Below are positions 25,748 to 35,300 of a DNA stretch of 64,000 nt, in pieces. The DNA lies in contig CAWBOK010000006.1 of the NCBI GenBank assembly GCA_963790415.1, forward strand, positions 1 to 64,000, given 5' to 3'. The DNA comes from JAJZQZ01 sp963790415. Its GTDB lineage: Bacteria > Actinomycetota > Thermoleophilia > RBG-16-64-13. The notes below the pieces were generated by a model, which saw nothing but the letters and a program-made list of their open reading frames with translations, did no database searches and was not told where the DNA came from. The first letter of the stretch is position 1. The number at the start of each line of letters is the position of its first letter. The translations under genes and the position numbers were made by a program.

Positions 25748-26948
25748 ATGAGATCGCGTATCAGCTATCTTGAGCGTGCTGCTGCTCTCGATGGTAGTCC
25801 TGTTCGCCCTCCTCGGGGGGACGGCAGGCGCCAACGATCCTCATCACAACAGTCTCACTCCGCAGGAGCAGCTCGGCAAGCTCCTGTTCTTCGACACCAA
25901 CCTGTCCGACGCCGGCGGGCCAGGCGTGCGCCGCGTGCCATGGGCCCACGGTCGGCTTCACGGGACCTGACTCCAAGATCAACGGCACGGCGCGGTCTAC
26001 GAGGGCGCCGTGCCGGCCGTCTTCGGCAACCGGAAGCCACCGGCGGCTGCGTACGCGGGCGACAGCCCGATCCTGTACTTGGACGGCACCAAGTGGGTCG
26101 GCGGGATGTTCTGGGACGGCCGAGCCACCGGCTGGACGCTCGGTGATCCCCTTGGCCGAGCAGGCGCTAGGGCCCGTTCCTCAACCCGGCTCGAGCAGAA
26201 CAACGCGAGCCCACAGGTCGTGATCGACAAGGTGAAGGCATCGAGCTACGCAGACCTCTTCTGGCAGGTGTGCGCCGCAAGAACGCCGTCAGAGGCGACC
26301 ACTCAGTACGAGTGCATCGCGCGATGCGATCGCCGCCTACGAGCGGTCGAGCGAGGTCAACCCGTTCACCTCCAAGTACGACTACTAGCTCAAGGGGAAG
26401 GCAAGTCTGACGCGGGCAGGAGCAACGCGGCCTCGAGTTGTTCAACGGCAAGGCCAAGTGCGCCAACTGTCACGTAAGCAGTCCCGGACCAAACGGGAGC
26501 CGCCTCTCTTCACCGACTTCACCTACGACAACCTGGGCATCCCCCGCAACCCGCTCAACCCGTTCTACGATATGCCCTACAACCCGGACGGAGCAGAACT
26601 GGGTCGACACCGGGCTAGGGGGGTTCCTGAAGGCGGCAGGGTTTGCGAGGCCGTCTACACGGCCGAGTGGGGCAAGCAGAAGGTCCCGACGTTGCGCAAC
26701 GTGGACAAGCGCCCGGCCAAGAGGTTCGTCAAGGCGTACGGGCACAACGGCTACTTCAAGAGCCTCGAGGAGATCGTCCACTTCTACAACACTCGGGATG
26801 TCCACCGGGGCCGGCTGGCCTGCTCCTGAGGTGTCGGCGAACGTCAACACCGCCGAGATGGGCAACCTGGGCCTCAACCAGGGCGGAGGAGAAGGCCATC
26901 GTCGCCTTCCTGCAAACACTGAGCGACGGGTACGTTCCTAAGCGCTGA
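25748..26948 (+). pseudogene. Broken dihaem cytochrome c peroxidase (MauG/CcpA family)
   Basis: Pieces of a secreted dihaem peroxidase are spread over all three forward frames. There is a signal peptide (SVLLLSMVVLFALLGGTAGA) and SLTPQEQLGKLLFFDTNLS. A first haem motif is encoded by TGCGCCGCGTGCCAT (CAACH) near 25928, then VPAVFGNRKPP and WVGGMFWDGRATGW. A second haem motif CANCH lies near 26458, followed by TYDNLGIPRNPLNPFYDMPY, KQKVPTLRNVDKRPAKRFVK and AYGHNGYFKSLEEIVHFYNT. The end is EEKAIVAFLQTLSDGYVPKR. At least eight frame changes occur in 1.2 kb, far denser than elsewhere in the window, so I call it a pseudogene; poor local sequence quality is the alternative. Intact homologues reduce hydrogen peroxide in the cell envelope. 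Confidence 0.75.
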
Positions 26949-27127
26949 CCGACGGGTCAGGCAGCGGCGAGAGCGCGGCTGCTGCCGACTGTCAGGGTGC
27001 GATTCTGAGCATCCGGATGCCGTCGGAGCGGACGGCGTGGCCACCTCTGGCGGCGGACTCGCGAGGGCTCCGCCGTGGCGACCTCGACCAGGGTGGAGCC
27101 AAGGGACAGCGTGAGGATATGCGGGTC

Positions 27128-28450
27128 TCACACCCCGCCTGACCGTGGACCCCAGCGTGAGCGGCCGCCACCGAGCCGAGCGACCGCCACCACGCTCGCC
27201 AGAAGGAACGACGGCACGAAGCTCCCGGTTGCGTCGGCGATGGCGCCCGCGACTGCAGGGCCGACCGCCATCCCTACGGCAAAGAAAAGAGTGACGAAGC
27301 CGAGGGCCGCCGGCGCCAAGCGGGCTCCGAAGACGTCACCGCAGGTGGCGGCCATGATGGCCGGGATCCCCCAGGCCGAGAAACCGAAGACCACGGCGGC
27401 CACGGTGAAGCCGGCCGGCGCCTCCCAGAGTCCGAAGAGGGCGAACGAGGCTGCCTGCACGAGACAGACAGCCGCAAAGGCCCACTTGCGGCCGATGCGG
27501 TCGGATACGCCGCCCCACAGGGTGCCCGAGATCACCGTACACCATCCCAGAAGCATGTACAGGTCGCCGGCCGCCTGCGGGGAGTAGCCGCCGGCGGTGA
27601 TCAGGTGCTTCGTGAAGAACGTCATGAACGCCAGGTAGGCCAGCCCGAAGCAGAAGTAGACCAGGCTGAGGTGCCACACGATCGACGAGCGGAAGATAGC
27701 GTGCCATTGCGCACGCCCGGGAACTGCTTCCAGTGGCGGTACGTTCGACGGTCCGGCGAGTTCTGCGGCCATGCCCGGCGGCGCCGCCGTCTCGACCATG
27801 CCCACTGGGAGCAGGTGCATGTCGGCCGGTCGGTTCCGCAAGCAGGGCGAACGCGACTACCGCGACGACGGCCGTGATGCCTCCGTAGATCCACCAGACC
27901 GTCCGCCAGCCGTCGGGCCCGGTGGCCGCCAGCACGCGCGGGACCAGGGGGCCGGCCACGATCAGCCCGATGGACGACCCGGACACCACCACACCCGAAG
28001 CCACGCCCCGCAGGCGACGGGCGAACCATGCGCCCGCGAGAGCGGTGGCGGGGACGTTGGTGAGGCCGGTGCCGATCCCGGTGACCAGCACGCCACCCGG
28101 CCGCTTCCCCGAATCCGTGGGCGACCCCGGTCAGGGCCATGCCGACGGCTGCGATGACCAGTCCTACGGGAAGTACCGCCCGGGTGCCGAAACGGGCAGC
28201 CAGTGCCCCGCCGACGAGCGACATCGTCGCGTACCCGACCAGGTTGGCGGTGGCGAGGGAGCCGGCCAGCGTGTTGCTGAGCCCGAGGCCCTTCTGCATA
28301 GCCGGTAGCACCATCGTGTAGCCGAACCGGCCAAGCCCCAACACCGCGAACGAGCTGAGCGTCGCCACCACCAGGACGACCCAGCCATAGTGCAGGCGGG
28401 GAGGGATGGGGCACCGCCGCGGCCGGCTCGCCGCCGGCGTCGTGCCCGAT
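27128..28450 (-). CDS. Major facilitator superfamily transporter (two frameshifts)
   Basis: This is a 12-helix transporter, about 430 residues when joined. The N-terminus reads RLHYGWVV, then VATLSSFAVLGLGRFGYTMV and GGALAARFGTRAVLPVGLVI. The frame changes near 28100 to LVTGIGTGLTNVPATALAGA and FARRLRGVASGVVVSGSSIG. It changes again near 27840 to AIFRSSIVWHLSLVYFCFGL, GGVSDRIGRKWAFAAVCLVQ and FGFSAWGIPAIMAATCGDVF. The loop DRIGRK between helices is the MFS signature. The pattern resembles YbfB/oxalate-formate-antiporter-like members, but the substrate is unknown. The exact start is not clear (between 28371 and about 28490). Its 3' end is partly duplicated beside the AOR gene. The gap 26949-27127 contains nothing I can support. 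Confidence 0.7.
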
Positions 28451-28470
28451 CCTGCGGCCGTGTTCGTCGC

Positions 28471-31426
28471 CTACCCCCCCAGGAAGCACTCGCAGGACAT
28501 CGGGTCCCAGACATCCTCGCCGTCAGCCTTGCGCTTCTCGCGCAGGGCGGCCCACACCTTCTCCGGCGTGAGCGGCAGGCTGTTCACCGAGACACCCATG
28601 GCGTCGAAGATGGCGTTGCGGAAGCAGCCCATCGTGGGGAGGGTCGCACCTTCGCCGACTTCCTTCACGCCCCAGGGGCCGGCGATCTCGTAGCTCGGCA
28701 CCAGCGACGAGTGTATCCGAGGCATGTCGAGAGCCGTGGGCAGGCGATACTCGCCCAAGGTCGGGTTCTGGATCTTGCCTTTGGCGTCGAAGCGGACCTC
28801 TTCCCAGATGGACTCGCCCATCCCCATGTACAGGGCCCCGTGCACCTGGGCGTGTAGCAGGGCCGGGTTGATCACCTGGCCGCAGTCGTGGACGTCCCAC
28901 ACGTCGAGCACGGTGACTTCGCCGGTCTCTTCGTCGATCTCCACCTCGGAGACCTGGGCCGCGAAGCTGTAGGCCGGCGACGTTCCCACCGCGGCGCCCT
29001 TGTACGTGCCGCCGTAGCTTGGGCGGCGTATACGAGCCTCGACCCATCAGAGGGCCCTTCTTCACGAAGAACGTGCGGGCCACCTCTTCGAAGGTGAGCG
29101 TGGTCTCGGGGTTGTCCTTCGCCGAGATCGAGCCCAAGCGCACGTCGAGCTGCTCAGGCGGTAGATCGAGCATCTCGCCCGCCATCTCGAGGAGCTGCTT
29201 CTTGACCTCTTCTCCGGCCTCTTTCACCGCCGCCCCCGACATCAGGGTCTGCCGGCTGGCGTAGGCGCCGAAGTCGTGGGGAGTGGTCTCGGTGTCCGAG
29301 GCCACGATCTTCATCTGTTCGTACGTATAGCCCATGGCTTCGGCGGCCATCTGGCAGAGCACGGTGTCGGAGCCCTGACCGATGTCCGTGGCTCCGGTGT
29401 AGAGGGTGGCGGCGGTGCCGTCCTCACCCACCTTGATCATGGCGGCGGCCTGCGGCAGGTCGGTGCGGTAGATGGGATAGCCGGCGCCGGACACGAAACT
29501 GCCGGTGGCCACGCCGATGCCCCGGCCCGCGGGCAGCTTGCCCTTCTTGTCGGCCCAGCCCGAGACGTCCCGGGCCTGCTCGAGGCAGGCCACCATCTCG
29601 CACGAGTTCACGACGAACTCGTTCGGGGTGATGGTGTTGGGCTTGCGGGCGTTGCGCAGGCGGATCTCCAGCGGGTCGATATCGAGGTCTTTCGCGATGT
29701 TGTCCAGGTGGGCCTCGAAGGCGTACCGAGGTTGCGGCGCGCCGTGACCGCGCTGGGCTCCGCAGGCCGGCAGGTTGGTGTAGACCCGGTGCATGTCGAA
29801 GCGGAAGTTCTCGAAGTCGTAGGTGAGGGTGAGCATGGCCCCGGCGTAGTAGGCGGTGGCGATGCCCAGACTGGTGTAGGCGCCGCCGTCCATGATGAAG
29901 TCGGCGTGCACGCCGAGGATGCGGCCGTCGGCGTTGACGCCGGTGGTGAGTTTCATGTACTGGCGATGCCGACCTCGGTTGTGGGCGAACATCTCGGCCC
30001 GGTCGTAGAACATCTTCACCGGTCGTCCGGTCAGGCGGGAGAGCACAGCTCCGGCGAACTCGAGACCGGTGGGCTCCAGCTTGCCGCCGAAGCCGCCACC
30101 GACGTAGGTCTTGATGACGCGCACGTCGCCCATGGGCAGTTCGAACTCGCGTGCGATGTAGTACTGGAAGTAGTGAGGCGACTGGGTGCTGGAGTAGACG
30201 GTGAGTTTGCCGTCCTGCCAGATGGAGGTGGCGGTGTGCGGTTCCAGCGGCGCCTGATAGGTGCGGTTGCCGATGAAGAAGTCGGTGCGCACGTAGTCGG
30301 CCTGGCGGAACGCTTCGTCCACGTCGCCGAAGTTCTGGTGGATCTCGGTGTTCTTGTTCAGGGGATACTCGGGGTGGATCTGGGGAGCGTCCTCGTCCAT
30401 GGCGTGCAGCGGGTCGAGGACGGCGGGCAGCACCTCGTAGTCCACCTTGATCGCCTTGAGGGCCTTGTAGCAGGTCTCCTCGTCGATGCAGGCGACGGCG
30501 GCGACCTTGTCGCCCACGAACTTGACCGTGTCGATGCAGAAGATGTTCTCGTCCCACCGTGCCGGAGAGATGCCGTACTTGAGGGTGGGCACATCCTTGT
30601 GGGTGATCACCGCCTTCACCCCGGGGATCTTCTCGGCCTCGGACGTGTCGATGGAGAGGATGCGCGCGTGGGCGTGCGGGCTGGTGAGGATCTTGCCGTA
30701 GAGCATGTTGGGAAACTTGAGGTCGGCCGTGTAGCGGGCCTGGCCGGTGACCTTCTCCCGGGCGTCGATCTTGGGCTTGCTCTTGCCGATGACGGCGTAG
30801 TCCTTGTCGGCCGGCTCGGGCAGCCCGGGGTGCGTGTAGGCTCGTGCGGCCGACTTGGGGCCCGTGGGCGCGCTCATGCCATCACCCCGCGCCGGCGGGG
30901 CGTCGTCGGCGGTCTCAAGCCTGCGGCGGTATCCGGTCTCGGCTGCGTCGAGGACGGCCTTCACGATGTTGACGTAGCCCGTGCAGCGGCAGAGGTTGCC
31001 GGAGATCGCCGCCCGCACCTCAGGCTCGGTGGGGTGAGGGTTGCGGGCGAGGAGCGCCTTGGCCGAGAGGATCATCCCAGGTGTGCAGTAGCCGCACTGC
31101 ACGGCGGCGTTGTCGATGAACGAGCGCTGCAGCCGGTCGAGCTCTCCGTGCCGGGCCACGCCTTCGATGGTGACGAGTTCGCAGCCGTCGGCCTCCAGGG
31201 CCAGCACCAGACAGGCATCGACGGGCCTGCCGTCCATGAGCACGGTGCACGAGCCGCAGTCGCCCAGCTCGCACCCCTTCTTGGTGCCGGTGAGGTCGAG
31301 CTCGTCGCGCAGCAGGTTCACCAGGAGCATGTTGCCTTTGATCACGGGCGAGTAGTCGTCGCCGTTGACGGTGAGGTTGATAAGGTAGCGTTTGACGCCT
31401 TGTTTGTCTGCGATAGCCTGCACCAC
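28471..31426 (-). CDS. Molybdenum hydroxylase, fused [2Fe-2S] and molybdopterin subunits (one frameshift)
   Basis: This xanthine-dehydrogenase-family hydroxylase is about 984 residues. The N-terminal 165 residues are the two [2Fe-2S] domains: GCELGDCGSCTVLMDGRPVD and AVQCGYCTPGMILSAKALLA with NLCRCTGYVNIV. From about residue 180 the molybdenum domains follow (KIDAREKVTGQARYTADLKF, TYVGGGFGGKLEPTG, CGAQRGHGAPQPRYAFEAHL). The catalytic glutamate is in GVKEVGEGATLPTMG. The frame shifts near 29020 inside PPKYGGTYKGA; the C-terminus (MGTSPAYSFAAQVSEVEIDE to MSCECFLGG) is one frame over. The enzyme hydroxylates an N-heterocycle or aldehyde using water and passes electrons through the FAD subunit encoded upstream (31598-32472). 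The substrate is unknown. The YqeC-MocA gene at 33738 suggests a MocA-dependent and perhaps selenium-dependent member. Confidence 0.88.
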
Positions 31427-31448
31427 AGCCCCCTACACGTGCCAATGC

Positions 31449-31607
31449 AGGCTGTTGAGGAATGACGCTTCGCCGTCAGGGCGCGATGGGCGCGAGTGAG
31501 ACAAGGACGCAGGGAGCGCTCGTAGCCGCGCTACGGGTGCGACCGAGGACGCCGTATCGCGCCGTCCAGTGCGTTCTGGGGGCCAAGGCTTCATTCTTCA
31601 ACAGCCT
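31449..31607. mobile_element. MITE-like element with 17-bp terminal inverted repeats
   Basis: A 159-base non-coding element is bounded by AGGCTGTTGAGGAATGA (31449-31465) and its inverted copy TCATTCTTCAACAGCCT (31591-31607), 16 of 17 bases matching. It also has an internal stem CGTAGC-CGC-GCTACG near 31525-31539 and a GGGCGCGATGGGCGCGAG stretch. It lies between the two molybdenum hydroxylase genes, and its right end supplies the stop codon of the FAD-subunit gene. It has no transposase, and I saw no second copy in this window. Mobility is inferred from structure only. Confidence 0.55.
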
Positions 31608-32472
31608 CCTTGAGTGATTGCGCGCTTCAATGCTCTGCGGGTGAAGATCCGCACCAGGTCGCGCCGGTACTCCGCCGACCCCCGGATGTCGGAGATCGGC
31701 AGGCAGCATCCGACGGCTACGCGGCCGGCCTGTTCCAGGAGTTCGTCGGTCCAGGCCTTGCCGATCAGCACCTGTTCGGCCTGGATGGCCCGCGCCGGCA
31801 CCGTGTAGACGGCGCCCAGGCAGATGCGGGCGTCGCGCACCACGTCGTCGTCCATGGTGACCGCCACCGCCACGCCCACGACCGCCAGCGCACCCGACCG
31901 CCGCAGACCGAACTTGAGGTAGGTGCTGCCGGTCGTATCCTGCGGGGGGATCACGACCTCGGTGAGGATCTCGCCTTCCGGCTCGAGCACGCAGCATGAG
32001 ACTCCCGTGAAGAAGCTCTCCAGCGGCACGGTGCGGCTGCCGTCGGGGCCCACCAGCGTGACCTGCGCCCCCAGGGCGATCAGGATAGGGGGCAGATCGG
32101 CCGAAGGGATCGCGTTGACCAGGTTCCCGCCGATGGTCCCCCTGTTGCGGATCTGGTTGTTGGCCAGCTTGTGCGCCGCCTCGGAGAGTGATAGGAAGTG
32201 CTCCTGCACCACCGCGGAGTCGCGGATCTCGTTGTGCGTGGCCAAGGCGCCGATGACCAGGCCGCGGTCGATCGTCCCAGCGGATCCGGCGCAGTTCGTG
32301 CAGGTTCTTCAGCGACACCAGGGCGGAGGGCGATCAGGACCCCGTTCTTCATCTTCACCAGGATGTCCGTGCCCCCGGCGAGGACCCGGGCGGACGGCCC
32401 GAGCCGCGTGAGGAGGCCGGTTGCCTCGCTCAGGCTCTCGGGCGCGTAGTAGTCGAAATCGGGCAGATACAT
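31598..32472 (-). CDS. Molybdenum hydroxylase FAD-binding subunit (two frameshifts)
   Basis: This is a CoxM-type FAD subunit of about 290 residues that accepts electrons from the [2Fe-2S] clusters. The N-terminus MYLPDFDYYAPESLSEATGL leads to the FAD motif VLAGGTDILVKMKNGVLIAL. A middle piece (SLKNLHELRRIRWD) is in a second frame. A third frame holds ATHNEIRDSAVVQEHFLSLS, NNQIRNRGTIGGNLVNAIPS and the C-terminal domain to RALKRAITQGGC. Frame changes are near 32340 and 32260. It lacks the [4Fe-4S]-binding insertion expected in the 4-hydroxybenzoyl-CoA reductase beta subunit, arguing against that enzyme. A MITE-like element separates it from the catalytic gene. Confidence 0.82.
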
Positions 32473-32560
32473 CAGCCCCCCCTGTCAAGAAGACCTTGCC
32501 GCATGAGCGCGAGAATCGGGCGGTCGACGACATGACGACCCCCACCCAAATCGCACCAGA

Positions 32561-32584
32561 TTAACTGACTGACCAGCCAGTTGA
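32561..32584. promoter_or_regulatory. Candidate TetR-type operator upstream of the molybdenum hydroxylase genes
   Basis: A 24-base imperfect palindrome, 9 of 12 positions symmetric, has half-sites AACTGACTG and CAGCCAGTT around ACC. It resembles the TGACTGACCAGTCA-type operators bound by many TetR-family regulators. It lies about 90 bases before the FAD-subunit start codon, between that gene and the Band 7 gene. No tetR gene is in the window. Confidence 0.35.
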
Positions 32585-32694
32585 CGGTAGAGTACCACAC
32601 CGGATTGTGGGCCGCCACGCTACGGCGGTCGCCCCACGGTTGAACGACGGTCACCCCCCCCGGCGGCGTGACCGCGGACCTCAGCGGAGCCGCG

Positions 32695-33588
32695 CTACTT
32701 GCGCACGGGCGTGGTGTTCTCGGGCACCGTGGGCGCCACCGGCACGATGCCGGCAAGGTCGCCGATGACGTTCACCAGTTCGGTGTTGCTGGGCACGACC
32801 ACTTTGGCGTTCTGAGCGAGTGCACGCTCGACGGCCTCGAGTTTGCGCAGCACCTGCGCGTTGCCGATGAAGAACTTGTCGGCGGCCTCGTTGACCAACG
32901 CGATCGCCTGCGCTTCCCCTTCCGCGGCCAGGATCTTGGCCTGCTTTATCCCCTCGGCCTTCTTGATCTCGGCGCGCCGCTGACCGTCGGCCTGGGTCTC
33001 CACTGCGGTGGCGTAGTCGATGGCGGCTATCTTCTCGTTCTCAGCCTTGACCACCTTGTTCATGGTCTCCTGCACGTCGGTGGGCGGGTCGATCTCCTTG
33101 AGTTCTGTGCGCAGGATCGCGATGCCCCAGCTGGCCGTCTCGGTCTTGAGGGTACCGCGTAGCTCCTCGTTGATCCGGCCGCGCTCGCTGTTGGCCGACT
33201 TGAGTGTCAGCGTGCCGATGATGTTGCGCAGGGTCGTGCGTGCGAGGTTGACGATCTGATTCTCGTAGTCGGAGACGTTGTACTGGGAAGCTTTGACGTT
33301 CTCCTCGTCGGCCTTCACCTTGAGGTAGACCTGGGCGTCGACCTTGGCATTGAGATTGTCGTTGGTGATGATGGTCTGCGGCTCGGCTTCCACCAGCATC
33401 TCTCGGATGTCGACCAGGAACATGCGCTCCACCAGGGGGATGATGATGTGGAAGCCCGGATCGGCGTAGCGGTTGTACTTGCCCAGGCGCTCCACGAGAC
33501 CGCGGTGGGTGGGCCGGATGACTCTGAATCCCAGCGCCAGGATGATCAGCACGACTACCGCAACCACGCTCGGGATCGCGTATTTCAT
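32695..33588 (-). CDS. SPFH/Band 7 (stomatin-like) membrane protein
   Basis: This 297-residue protein has an N-terminal transmembrane segment (AIPSVVAVVVLIILALGFRV) followed by the SPFH domain (PTHRGLVERLGKYNRYADPG, FHIIIPLVERMFLVDIREML, YEN-QIVNLARTTLRNIIGTL) and a C-terminal coiled coil (RRAEIKKAEGIKQAKILAAE, GEAQAIALVNEAADKFF). It starts at ATG 33588 after GGTGGCGGG. The family (stomatin, QmcA, HflK/C) forms oligomers at the membrane and is linked to protease regulation and membrane organisation. No NfeD partner lies beside it. A second, unrelated SPFH protein is at 49486. Confidence 0.88.
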   Translation of the reverse strand: MKYAIPSVVAVVVLIILALGFRVIRPTHRGLVERLGKYNRYADPGFHIIIPLVERMFLVDIREMLVEAEPQTIITNDNLNAKVDAQVYLKVKADEENVKASQYNVSDYENQIVNLARTTLRNIIGTLTLKSANSERGRINEELRGTLKTETASWGIAILRTELKEIDPPTDVQETMNKVVKAENEKIAAIDYATAVETQADGQRRAEIKKAEGIKQAKILAAEGEAQAIALVNEAADKFFIGNAQVLRKLEAVERALAQNAKVVVPSNTELVNVIGDLAGIVPVAPTVPENTTPVRK

Positions 33589-33737
33589 GTTCCCGCCACC
33601 TTCCGGTCGGTGCGAAGAAGGGGTCTCCTTGACCATGCTAGGGGGACGGCGTTCTGGTGTCAAGGCGGGTGGGCGCGCCCGATCGCCCCTGCCCCCTCCT
33701 CTGGACGGCGACCGGTTGCGGTGCGTAAGCTGTGCAT

Positions 33738-35186
33738 ATGTCGTATGAGGCCGACATGTGTCTCGCGGCCCCCTCGGGCCCACCGCTGATCGATCTCTGG
33801 CGGCTCGGTCCGTCGGAGGTGGTGTGTGCCGTCGGGGGCGGCGGCAAGACTTCCCTTCTCGAGCGTCTTGCTCGAGAGTATGAATCTGAGGGATCGCGAG
33901 TGGTGCTTACTACGACCACACACGTCTGGCCTCCGGCGGTCGGGGGGCGACCGTTGGTGCTCGTGGATTCGCCCGACGAGATAGACCGTCTCCGGCAGTC
34001 TCCGGGAGGCCTGAGCCCTGTGGTCGGGCGGGGCCTTGACGGGGCGGGCAAACTGGTGGGAGTCCCGCACGAGTGGGTCTGTCGTCTGCGCGATCTTCCC
34101 TGGGCGGCTGCAGTGCTGGTGGAGGCGGACGGTTCGAAAGGGCTGCCGCTCAAGGCACCGGCGGAGTGGGAGCCGGTTCTTCCGGAGTGCGCGTCGCTGG
34201 TCGTGGGCCTGGCCGGTCTCGATGCGCAGGGCATCCCCCTCGATGACGCACACGTGCATCGGGCAGACCGATTGGCGGCGCTCCTCGGTTTGCCGAGGGG
34301 CGCGCGGGTGCCGCCCCCCCGCCTGCTGGACGCGGTCCTCACGGCCTACGGGCCCAGCCGGCCGGACCAGGCTGAGCTCCTCGTCGCGCTCAACAAGGCG
34401 GATCGTATTCCGCCGGAAGCCGGCCTGTTGCGGGCGGCCGCGGCCGCCCCTGTCGAGACGTGGGCGGGTAGCGTCGCGCCTCGTGTAGTCGAGGTCCGAG
34501 CCGAGGGTTTCTGGGAGGACGGCGGGTGGCGGCGTCTGGATCGCCGCGACGAGCGGCCGGACGTGCTCGTGCTCGCCGCGGGTCTCGCCACCCGCATGGG
34601 CGCCGACAAGGTGCTCGCGCGGCTGGGCGACGGCACCGTTCTCGGCGCGGTGGTGCGGGCCGCGACCGGCTGCGCCGGTCTCGGCCGCGTGGTGGTGGTC
34701 ACGGGGCCGGACAGTACCGCCGCCGAGGCCGCTCTGTGGGGGGACTGCCCTTCCGGGGGGTATGAGGTGGCCCGCAATCCGAGTCCCGAAGCGGGCATGG
34801 CGTCGTCGCTGCTGGCGGGCCTGACGCATCTGGATGGGGGCGGCGACCTGCTCGTTCTGTTGGGAGATCAACCGCTGGTGACGAAGGAGACGCTCTCGCG
34901 GCTGCTGGCCGCCCGGGCCGGATCACCCCGGGCGGCCGCGGTCGGGCTTGCCCACTCGGGCGGCGCGGGCCCCGCGGGGGGAGGCGTTGGCCCGCCTGTG
35001 TTGCTGCATCGCAGTCTGCGGCCTCAGCTTCTCGATCTCAGGGGTGACCAGGGTGCACGCCTGCTATTGACCCGCTACGCCGGCGCGGTGATAGCGGTTG
35101 CCGCCGAGCCGGACGAGACACTCGACGTGGACACCCCGGCCGATCTGGCCCGCGCGAGGGAGATCAGGGCGCGGCTCGAGCGGTAG
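33738..35186 (+). CDS. YqeC-MocA fusion: molybdenum hydroxylase maturation protein
   Basis: This 482-residue protein is made of two domains. Residues 1-275 match YqeC, the putative selenium-dependent hydroxylase accessory protein: a P-loop VVCAVGGGGKTSLLERLA, VVLTTTTHVWPP and AAVLVEADGSKGLPLKAPAE. Residues 280-482 are a MobA-like nucleotidyltransferase of the MocA type (VLVLAAGLATRMGADKVLAR, NPSPEAGMASSLLAGL, DLLVLLGDQPLVTKET, TLDVDTPADLARARE), which makes the cytosine dinucleotide form of the molybdenum cofactor used by xanthine-dehydrogenase-family enzymes. It is divergent from the Band 7 gene and near the hydroxylase genes it should serve. TAAGCT at 33726-33731 followed directly by ATG 33738, with no ribosome-binding site, suggests a leaderless transcript. 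The fusion is unusual; the two are normally separate genes. Confidence 0.85.
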   Translation: MSYEADMCLAAPSGPPLIDLWRLGPSEVVCAVGGGGKTSLLERLAREYESEGSRVVLTTTTHVWPPAVGGRPLVLVDSPDEIDRLRQSPGGLSPVVGRGLDGAGKLVGVPHEWVCRLRDLPWAAAVLVEADGSKGLPLKAPAEWEPVLPECASLVVGLAGLDAQGIPLDDAHVHRADRLAALLGLPRGARVPPPRLLDAVLTAYGPSRPDQAELLVALNKADRIPPEAGLLRAAAAAPVETWAGSVAPRVVEVRAEGFWEDGGWRRLDRRDERPDVLVLAAGLATRMGADKVLARLGDGTVLGAVVRAATGCAGLGRVVVVTGPDSTAAEAALWGDCPSGGYEVARNPSPEAGMASSLLAGLTHLDGGGDLLVLLGDQPLVTKETLSRLLAARAGSPRAAAVGLAHSGGAGPAGGGVGPPVLLHRSLRPQLLDLRGDQGARLLLTRYAGAVIAVAAEPDETLDVDTPADLARAREIRARLER

Positions 35187-35300
35187 GCTGGCAGGCTCCG
35201 ACGGTTTCTGCTAGCCTCGGTCTTCGTCACCATCAAGGGAGAGTTGCGCAAGGGGCAGCCAGCCGCGCCTGGGTGTCGCTCGGTTGACCGAGGGGGAAGC

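Noticed and set aside
29276..31465. Long forward frame opposite the molybdenum hydroxylase
   Set aside because: Antisense shadow of a well-conserved gene in high-GC DNA.
28471..32472. 4-hydroxybenzoyl-CoA reductase, which would complete a phenol pathway
   Set aside because: The FAD subunit lacks the extra [4Fe-4S]-binding insertion and the iron-sulfur and molybdenum domains are fused in one chain; these do not match the known enzyme, so only a general molybdenum hydroxylase is called.
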